Below, in pieces: positions 58,089 through 64,000 of a stretch of 64,000 nucleotides of DNA. A program made the position numbers and the translations under genes. Each line of letters opens with the position of its first letter. Positions within the stretch are counted from its first letter, which is position 1. The stretch spans positions 62,001 through 126,000 of the forward strand of contig CAJUDG010000011.1 in NCBI GenBank assembly GCA_910584745.1, in the 5' to 3' direction. This DNA comes from an uncultured Eubacteriales bacterium. GTDB lineage: Bacteria; Bacillota; Clostridia; Oscillospirales; Acutalibacteraceae. The notes beneath the pieces were generated by a model that saw only the letters and a list, made by a program, of their open reading frames with translations, was not told where the DNA came from and did not search any database.

Positions 58089-59405
58089 ATGTACGAATTC
58101 AACCGCAAAGAGTACGAAGAAAGAATGAAATGGTATAAAGAGGCCCGCTTCGGCATGTTCATCCACTGGGGCATCTACGCCATCCCCGCCCGGGGCGAGT
58201 GGGTCAGAAGCCCAGAGGAGATGCCCGAGGAGGAGTACATGAAATATTTCGAGGAGTTCGACCCCGTGGACTACGACCCCAAAAAGTGGGCGAAAGCCGC
58301 CAAGGAGGCCGGCATGAAGTACGCCGTGCTCACCGCCAAGCACCACGACGGCTTCTGCCTTTTCGACAGCGCCCTTACAGACTTCAAGTCCACCAACACC
58401 AGATGCGGCCGGGACCTTGTGCGGGAGTACCTGGACGCGTTCCGGGCCGAGGGGCTGAAGGTCGGGCTCTACTACTCCCTCCTAGACTGGCACCACCCGG
58501 ACTATCCCCACTACGGGGACCAGCACCACCCCATGAGGAATAACCCGGCGGAGAGCAACGAGGGCCGGGACTTCAATAAGTATCTTGAGTACATGCACGG
58601 CCAGGTGCGGGAGCTGTGCACCAACTACGGCAGGCTGGACGTGCTTTGGTTCGACTTCTCCTACGGCGAGGGCGAGAAATGTATGCGCGGCGAGACCTGG
58701 CGTGCTCACGAGCTGGTGACCATGGTGCGCGGGCTGCAGCCCGGCATAATCATCGACAACCGGCTTGAGGTCAGCGGCGAGGGCTTCGGCTCCATGTATG
58801 AGGGGGACCCCAAGCCCTGGCATGGGGACTTTGTAAGCCCCGAGCAGATAATCCCCCCAAACGGTCTTTTGGACAAGAACGGCAGCGACCTCGTATGGGA
58901 GGCCTGCGTCACCATGAACAACAACTGGGGCTACTGCGCCCTTGACCGGAACTTCAAGCCCGCCGGTATGCTCATAAAGAAGCTGGTGGAGTGCGTCTCA
59001 AAGGGCGGCAACCTGCTTCTGAACGTGGGCCCGGACGCAAAGGGCAATATCCCCGCTGAGTCCCTTGAGATCCTGGAGGGCATAGGCCGCTGGATGAGGA
59101 AAAACGGCGAGAGCATCTACGGCTGCGGCAAGGCCGGCATGGAGAAGCCCGACGTGGGCCGGATAACCCGCCGGGGCAATACCCTCTACTACCACCTGTT
59201 CGAGAACACCATCGGCGCCATGCCCCTGCAGGGACTCTCAAGGGATCAGGTGAAGTCCGTGCGCTGGGTCCACTCCGGCGCGGAGATAAAGATAGCAAAT
59301 GGCTGGGTATACGACAACTACCCCGACGTGGTGTTCGCGGACCTGGGCCCGGACCCTGTGCTGCCCGACCCCGTTGACACGGTCATAAAGGTGGAGCTCA
59401 GATAA
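58089..59405 (+). CDS. Alpha-L-fucosidase, GH29
   Basis: 438 residues from ATG 58089 (AAAGGAG). N-terminal barrel with the GH29 opening ARFGMFIHWGIYAIPARGEW, TAKHHDGFCLFDS, and nucleophile Asp189 in GRLDVLWFDFSYG; C-terminal beta domain with DVGRITRRGNTLYYHLFEN. No signal peptide, so it acts on imported fucosylated oligosaccharides. The stop overlaps the next start (TAATG). Confidence 0.94.
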   Translation: MYEFNRKEYEERMKWYKEARFGMFIHWGIYAIPARGEWVRSPEEMPEEEYMKYFEEFDPVDYDPKKWAKAAKEAGMKYAVLTAKHHDGFCLFDSALTDFKSTNTRCGRDLVREYLDAFRAEGLKVGLYYSLLDWHHPDYPHYGDQHHPMRNNPAESNEGRDFNKYLEYMHGQVRELCTNYGRLDVLWFDFSYGEGEKCMRGETWRAHELVTMVRGLQPGIIIDNRLEVSGEGFGSMYEGDPKPWHGDFVSPEQIIPPNGLLDKNGSDLVWEACVTMNNNWGYCALDRNFKPAGMLIKKLVECVSKGGNLLLNVGPDAKGNIPAESLEILEGIGRWMRKNGESIYGCGKAGMEKPDVGRITRRGNTLYYHLFENTIGAMPLQGLSRDQVKSVRWVHSGAEIKIANGWVYDNYPDVVFADLGPDPVLPDPVDTVIKVELR

Positions 59406-61231
59406 TGACGGAAAATTATTACAAGCATATCATAAGCGTCCTGCCAAAATGCGACACGGAGGACTACCCCCCGGAGCTGTTCCGGAAGTTTGCGGAGCAC
59501 GCCGCCATGCTCAGAAAAGACTGGCCCTGGTGCCGGGACCTCTCGGAGGGGATGTTCCTCTCCTGGGTCCTCTGCCCCCGGGTGAACAATGAGGAGCTCT
59601 CCGACTGCCGGGAGCTGTTCTATAAGGAGCTGGCCCCCAGAGTAAAGGACTTGAGCTTGACAGAGGCCATACTTGAGGTGAACCGCTGGTGCGCAGAAAA
59701 CGTGACCTACCGCTCCACCGACATCCGCACGGCCTCGGCCCTGTCGGTGTATGAGAGCGGCTGCGGCCGTTGCGGCGAGGAGTCCATGTTCGCGGTGAAC
59801 GCCCTGCGCAGCGTGGGCATCGCCGCCCGGCAGGTATACGCCCCCTGGTGGTCCCACTGCGACGACAACCACGCCTGGGTGGAGGCCTACGACGGCGAGG
59901 ACTGGCGCTTTCTGGGTGCCTGCGAGCCCGAGCCCCGGCTGGACCTGGGCTGGTTCATCCCGGCGGCGGGCCGGGCCATGCTCTGCCACGCCAAGTGCTT
60001 CGTGGGCGGTAAGGAAAGCTGGCAGCGCCTGCTGCCCGGCGAGGATATGGACGATGTGGACCTGCGGGAGGGCATCGCCTATATCAGCGTCACCCAAAGA
60101 TACGCAAAGGTAAAACCCTTTACAGTCCGCGTCACAGATGCAGCCGGCGTCCCCCTGACAGGCGCTGCCGTAGAATACTACGTGCTCAACGAGGGCCAGC
60201 TGCGAAGGATAGCCCAGCGCACCACGGACAGCCGCGGCCAAGCCACCCTGACCCTCGGCCTTGGCAGCCTCTGGGTAACGGCCCGGCAGGGCGCCATGTC
60301 CGGCGAGCTTTTTGTAAACACGGCGGAGACCCCCACCGTGGACCTCCGCCTGCCCCAGAGCGCCGAACCCCCCGCCAGCTTCGACTTCCTCCCCCCTGAG
60401 TGCAGCAGTGTAAAGCCTCTCACCTTGTCAGAGTCCGAAAGGCTCCTTCGGCAGGAGACCCTCGGCCGCGCAAAAGAGCTCTACACCGCCCGCCACCCCG
60501 GCGGCGGCTCCGTGCCAAAAAAGCCGGAGCTCTGGCCCTGGCAGCGCTTCCCGGAGGGCAGAGTGCCCGAGCTCTGGCAGGACGGCTGGGCCCATGATAC
60601 GGAACCTCCGAGAAGCTGTAAGCTCACCCTGCTCCAGGGCGGCGGCAAGGGCTCCCTGGGCCTTATGCGCTGGGATGAGGGCTGGCGCTCCGTCCCGGCC
60701 CCGCCCTGCGGCTGCGAAACCCAGCTGCCCGCCGGAAAGTACCGGCTGATCACCTCTGCCCGCCTGCCAAACGGCGCCCAGCTTGTAAAGCTTCATGACT
60801 TTACGCTATCCCCGGGAGAATCCCTCAGGCTGACCGCGGACTTCCGCCAGGGCACGCCGGACCAGCTGCTGCAAAACCTCCCCATGCCCGACCCGGGCTT
60901 CAGCTTTGATGGCCCGGCGCTCCTGTGCTGGATAGACCCCGGGGCCGAGCCCACCGAGCACCTTCTGAATGAGCTTGCGGCCCTGGGAGAGTTCCCCTGC
61001 CCCCTGCACTTCATCTGCCAGAAGCCCCCCGCCGCCCTGCCCCAGGGCGCGGCCCTCCACCCCTGGGACGGGTACGTGGCCGAGACCATGGCCCGGCGGC
61101 TGTTCCAGGAGCCGGGCAACCTGCCCCTGGCGGTGCTGGCCGACAAAGAGGGCTTTGCCCGCTTCGCCAGCGCCGGGTACAACGTGGGCCTTATAGAGCT
61201 TGCCGCAGAGCTCTGCGGCCTGATAAAATAA
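59405..61231 (+). CDS. Large transglutaminase-like protein coupled to the fucosidase
   Basis: 608 residues. Transglutaminase-like core at about 85-180: catalytic Cys123 in CGRCGEESMFAVNALRSVG, His156 in DDNHAWVEAY, and in place of the usual Asp-Pro the segment FLGACEPEPRLDLGWF, a known variant of this family. A beta-sandwich (KPFTVRVTDAAGVPLTGAAVEYY, about 238-315) follows, then about 280 residues that I do not recognise. No signal peptide. A deglycosylating or peptide-cleaving role next to GH29 is likely but unproven. Confidence 0.8.
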   Translation: MTENYYKHIISVLPKCDTEDYPPELFRKFAEHAAMLRKDWPWCRDLSEGMFLSWVLCPRVNNEELSDCRELFYKELAPRVKDLSLTEAILEVNRWCAENVTYRSTDIRTASALSVYESGCGRCGEESMFAVNALRSVGIAARQVYAPWWSHCDDNHAWVEAYDGEDWRFLGACEPEPRLDLGWFIPAAGRAMLCHAKCFVGGKESWQRLLPGEDMDDVDLREGIAYISVTQRYAKVKPFTVRVTDAAGVPLTGAAVEYYVLNEGQLRRIAQRTTDSRGQATLTLGLGSLWVTARQGAMSGELFVNTAETPTVDLRLPQSAEPPASFDFLPPECSSVKPLTLSESERLLRQETLGRAKELYTARHPGGGSVPKKPELWPWQRFPEGRVPELWQDGWAHDTEPPRSCKLTLLQGGGKGSLGLMRWDEGWRSVPAPPCGCETQLPAGKYRLITSARLPNGAQLVKLHDFTLSPGESLRLTADFRQGTPDQLLQNLPMPDPGFSFDGPALLCWIDPGAEPTEHLLNELAALGEFPCPLHFICQKPPAALPQGAALHPWDGYVAETMARRLFQEPGNLPLAVLADKEGFARFASAGYNVGLIELAAELCGLIK

Positions 61232-61251
61232 CCGAAAGAGAGGTATTTCAC

Positions 61252-61776
61252 ATGCAGAACGAGACCCTTAAAGTATTGCTCACCCGCCGCAGCGTCCGCA
61301 AATATAAGCCGGACCAGGTGGACCCCGAGATCCTTAACGCTATCTTAGAGGCCGGCACCTACGCCCCCAGCGGCATGGGCAAGCAGCCCTCGGTGATAGT
61401 GGCCGTGCAGAACCCCGAGGACCGCGAGGCCGTCATGGAGCTCAACAAGCAGGCCCGGGGCGGCAGCGGCGACCCCTACTACGGCGCGCCCACCATCGTC
61501 CTGGTGCTGGCGGACAGCAGTATCACCGGCACCTTCGTGGAGGACGGCTCCTGCGTGCTTGCCACCATGATGGCGGCGGCCCACTCCCTGGGGGTCAGCT
61601 CCTGCTGGATACACGGCGAGCACCTGATGTTCGATTTGCCCGAGGGCAGGGCCCTGCTGAAAAAGTGGGGCCTTCCCGAGGACCTTCGGGGCGTTGGCTC
61701 CCTGGCCCTGGGCTACGCGGACGGCGAGCCTCCACAGCCAAAGCCCCGGAAAGAGGGCTATATAAAAATTGTATAA
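61252..61776 (+). CDS. Nitroreductase family protein
   Basis: 174 residues. FMN-binding start LLTRRSVRKYKPDQV, middle YAPSGMGKQPSVIVAV and C-terminal SLALGYADGEPPQPKPRK. It reduces flavin-accessible substrates with NAD(P)H; the true substrate is unknown. RBS AGAGAGG, 20 nt after the transglutaminase-like gene, so possibly in the same operon. Terminator follows. Confidence 0.92.
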   Translation: MQNETLKVLLTRRSVRKYKPDQVDPEILNAILEAGTYAPSGMGKQPSVIVAVQNPEDREAVMELNKQARGGSGDPYYGAPTIVLVLADSSITGTFVEDGSCVLATMMAAAHSLGVSSCWIHGEHLMFDLPEGRALLKKWGLPEDLRGVGSLALGYADGEPPQPKPRKEGYIKIV

Positions 61777-61802
61777 ATCATGAACTGACAGTAAATTCCC
61801 CC

Positions 61803-61840
61803 GCCGCAGGCGAGAATATCTCTCCTGCGGCTTGTTTTTT
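61803..61840 (+). terminator. Terminator after the nitroreductase gene
   Basis: GCCGCAGG (61803-61810) pairs with CCTGCGGC (61824-61831), then TTGTTTTTT. Confidence 0.85.
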
Positions 61841-61860
61841 CCTGCAAAAACCGTTATAAT
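61832..61860 (+). promoter_or_regulatory. Promoter of the solute-binding lipoprotein gene
   Basis: TTGTTT (61832-61837), a 17-nt spacer and TATAAT (61855-61860). The -35 overlaps the preceding terminator's T-run. Confidence 0.5.
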
Positions 61861-61919
61861 AAGAACAAACTGGAAAATTCCGGCCTTCCGGTCGAGCTGA
61901 TACAGAAAGGCGTGGTCAT

Positions 61920-63329
61920 ATGAAAAAAAGCCGGCGGCTGCAAGCGGGACTGTTGAGCGCCGTCATGGCGGCCCTCCTGACCCTTGGGTGCTGCGGCCCG
62001 GAGGAGCCCCAGAAGATAGACGAGCTGGTCCTGCCAAAGAACGACGGCCAGCCCGCAAAGCTGACCGTGGCAATAGAGACTCCCGAGGATATGGCCCATA
62101 TCAGCACAAGCGGGTCATTGGAGCGGGTGATAAAGGAAATAATCGCAAGGTATCAGGCCGACTTCCCCGGCACCGAGATAGAACTTATATATGACACCCG
62201 GGGCGAGAAGATAGCCGCCGGGGGAGATGACGCGCCGGATATCGAGCTTTTCACCGGCCAGGACCTCTATTACAAGCACAGGGACCGGCTCCCCCGGAAC
62301 ACGGACTGGCTCATGGACCTGACCCCATACGAGGACGCCTGGACCGAGGAGGGCACCATATCCAACCCCGCAAACCTCATCATGCGCTTTATGGGCGGGG
62401 ACAAAATATACGCCGTCCCCTTCTCCTACGACCAGATAATGCTCTACTACCGCTGGGACCGGTTCCACGAGTACAACCTGAATGTGAGCAGCGACAGCGA
62501 AAAGGTCTCCGTAATGGTCTGGGGCCGCTTTCTCGAGGCCGTGGACAGGCTGGGAGACAAGGGCCGGCTGGCCATAGACAAGGCTGTGAAGCCCTATCTT
62601 TTCGACGCCATCCTATGGAGCTGGGTGGGCCAGAAGCGCATCGCCGACACGGCGCTGGGGTACTACCAGCCCGACGGCAGCACCATATTCACCCTGGAAT
62701 CCGCCCAGAATGCGGTAAAGGCCTATGAGATGGTGCTTGAAAGGGATATGGGCGCGGAGGACCCCATCAAGGCCTTCATCGACGGTCAGGCCGGCATGTA
62801 CCTGGGCACAGGCATGGACATTCTGGAGCTTGAAAGGGAGATGCCCGGAAAGGTGAACGAGGACTGGTACGCCGTGGGCCTGCCAAAGGGCAACAGCGGC
62901 AAGATAGCCCCCCTGCTGGGATGGTCGGCCTGGGGAGTGAACAAGGACAGCCCGGAGCCGGAAAAGGCCGTGCATTTCCTCTGGTATATGACAAACGCTG
63001 ATAATAACGCCCATATGTACATGGAGCTGAAGGACTATGGCGCAAAACCCATCTACCGGGAAATAGAGGCCTATGAGCCCTCCCTGCTGGAGGGCGGCCT
63101 GTACGGCGAGACAGACCTGCTGAACACCCCCAGCTACCGCTACGCCAGCGCCCCGCTGGCCTTCGGCGGAAGCGCCGGCGTAAACGACCCGGTCTTCTCA
63201 ACGCTGCTCGGCGGCCTTGAGAGCGGGGACGTTACGGCGGAGGAGCTGCTGGAGGGCCTGGACGCGGAGTACAAAAGGCTTATCGACGAATACACCGCCG
63301 GGGGCGGCAGCCTGCCCTGGGCCGGTTAG
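61920..63329 (+). CDS. Extracellular solute-binding lipoprotein (sugar type)
   Basis: 469 residues. Lipoprotein signal RRLQAGLLSAVMAALLTLGC with lipidation Cys in LTLGC. Type I substrate-binding fold typical of carbohydrate ABC systems: IARYQADFPGTEIELIYDTRG near the start, then a NPANLIMRFMGGDKIYAVPFSYDQIMLYYR hinge region and LGWSAWGVNKDSPEPEKAVHFLWYMT. No permease or ATPase genes are in the window, so it is either an orphan or its partners lie elsewhere. Confidence 0.85.
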   Translation: MKKSRRLQAGLLSAVMAALLTLGCCGPEEPQKIDELVLPKNDGQPAKLTVAIETPEDMAHISTSGSLERVIKEIIARYQADFPGTEIELIYDTRGEKIAAGGDDAPDIELFTGQDLYYKHRDRLPRNTDWLMDLTPYEDAWTEEGTISNPANLIMRFMGGDKIYAVPFSYDQIMLYYRWDRFHEYNLNVSSDSEKVSVMVWGRFLEAVDRLGDKGRLAIDKAVKPYLFDAILWSWVGQKRIADTALGYYQPDGSTIFTLESAQNAVKAYEMVLERDMGAEDPIKAFIDGQAGMYLGTGMDILELEREMPGKVNEDWYAVGLPKGNSGKIAPLLGWSAWGVNKDSPEPEKAVHFLWYMTNADNNAHMYMELKDYGAKPIYREIEAYEPSLLEGGLYGETDLLNTPSYRYASAPLAFGGSAGVNDPVFSTLLGGLESGDVTAEELLEGLDAEYKRLIDEYTAGGGSLPWAG

Positions 63330-63346
63330 GATACGGAGGAAAACCC

Positions 63347-64000
63347 ATGAATGTAAAGCTTATAGCCTATACGCCCGACCCCGAGCGCACCGTGGCCTGT
63401 GCGGCCAAGCTCTGCTACTCCGCCGCCGGCATCGGCACGGTGATGGAGGGCCTTACAGAGGAGAAGACCATCTCCTTTATCGACATGCTCACCGAGATAG
63501 GCCACGAGAGCCCCATCGAGCACGCCAGCTTCACCTTCGGCATAGAGGGGGTCTCCCGGTCCCTGCTGGCCCAGCTGACCCGCCACCGCCTAGCCTCATA
63601 CAGCGTACAAAGCCAGCGCTATGTAAAGGAGTCCGCCTTCGAGTTCGTCATACCCCCGGAGATAGCCTCCATGCCTGAGACCAAGCGGGAGTTTTTACTG
63701 GCAATGGAGGAGGACCAGCGCCACTATGAGCGCCTGACAGAGCTCTTACAGCGAAAGCACGAGACCGACTTCCTGTCCCAGGGCCTCAGCGAAAAGGAGG
63801 CCCGCCGCAAGGCCGAAAAGAAGGCCATCGAGGACGCGCGCTTTGTCCTGCCCAACGCCTGCGCCACAAAGCTCATCTGCACCATGAACGCCCGGGAGCT
63901 GACAAATTTCTTCACCCACCGCTGCTGCAACAGGGCCCAGTGGGAGATACGCGCCCTTGCCACCGAGATGCTGCGGCAGGTGAAGGCCGTGGCCCCAAAC
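63347..64000 (+). CDS. thyX: Flavin-dependent thymidylate synthase (partial, 3' end outside)
   Basis: 218 codons are present, open to the window end. ThyX signature RHRLASYSVQSQRY at residues 79-92 (RHR-x7-S), preceded by HESPIEHASFTF. It methylates dUMP with methylenetetrahydrofolate and FADH2, independent of ThyA. RBS GGAGGAAA. The missing part should be about 30-40 residues (family usual 220-260). Confidence 0.96.
   Translation, partial: MNVKLIAYTPDPERTVACAAKLCYSAAGIGTVMEGLTEEKTISFIDMLTEIGHESPIEHASFTFGIEGVSRSLLAQLTRHRLASYSVQSQRYVKESAFEFVIPPEIASMPETKREFLLAMEEDQRHYERLTELLQRKHETDFLSQGLSEKEARRKAEKKAIEDARFVLPNACATKLICTMNARELTNFFTHRCCNRAQWEIRALATEMLRQVKAVAPN

Overview
The window is high-GC DNA from what is most likely an anaerobic, spore-forming, Gram-positive Clostridia member, probably of the Oscillospiraceae type (inference). 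The evidence is the sporulation genes (spoIIR, yqfC, yqfD, ylbJ), a CD1247-family protein, reverse rubrerythrin with rubredoxin and PerR, FeoAB, ThyX, S-layer-homology (SLH) proteins, AddB-type recombination and the Firmicute housekeeping order yqfC-yqfD-phoH-ybeY-dgkA-era. I see no phage, integrase, transposase, CRISPR array, rRNA or tRNA. Nearly all the DNA is coding, mostly in short co-directional operons with 1 to 4 nt stop/start overlaps.

Layout. 0-1.1 kb: end of an apbE-like gene, a NusG-domain-II protein and a Gx transporter. 1.1-3.5 kb: a secreted SLH protein flanked by two similar promoter/palindrome/terminator units on the opposite strand. 3.5-13.4 kb (minus): feoAB, an M28 peptidase, cysS, cysE, a P-loop kinase, a long PRPP synthetase and a GH42 beta-galactosidase. 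13.4-17.4 kb: a flavodoxin-like reductase with an apparent ATA start, a GyrI-like/transglutaminase pair and a membrane HtrA protease. 17.4-26.9 kb: YbaK, an MFS transporter, a CtpE-like P-type ATPase, a ricin-fold protein with a basic tail, the rubrerythrin/rubredoxin operon, perR, two TrkA-type proteins and an SH3 lipoprotein. 27.1-30 kb: rpsB, tsf and a double GNAT. 30.1-36.9 kb: the era...yqfC operon (minus) and divergent ylbJ. 36.9-43.6 kb: an SLH/phosphodiester-glycosidase protein, efp, a CD1247 protein and addB. 43.6-56.6 kb (mostly minus): spoIIR, a 10-TM metal exporter (plus), ispE, an aminotransferase with an Lrp regulator, a PHP phosphatase, mutS2, recO, a small Xre regulator/membrane-protein pair and a Na/Pi cotransporter. 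56.7-64 kb (plus): fused ispDF, a GH29 fucosidase with a large transglutaminase-like protein, a nitroreductase, a solute-binding lipoprotein and the start of thyX.

Functional themes: isoprenoid precursors (ispE, ispDF), translation (cysS, rpsB, tsf, efp, era, ybeY), oxidative-stress and iron handling (perR, revRbr, rubredoxin, feoAB), DNA repair (addB, recO, mutS2), host or plant glycan degradation (GH42, GH29, sugar-binding lipoprotein) and early sporulation.

Most notable non-coding structure: (i) the duplicated promoter/palindrome/terminator cassette around the first SLH gene; (ii) TAGTGT/ACACTA operator-like sites shared by addB and the small Xre regulator; (iii) at least five copies of a two-hairpin intergenic repeat, four of them beside translation genes; (iv) an apparent sigma-E promoter for yqfC whose palindromic -10 could also serve ylbJ. 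All coordinates and start choices were read by eye from sequence. Family assignments rest on recognised motifs, not on database searches.
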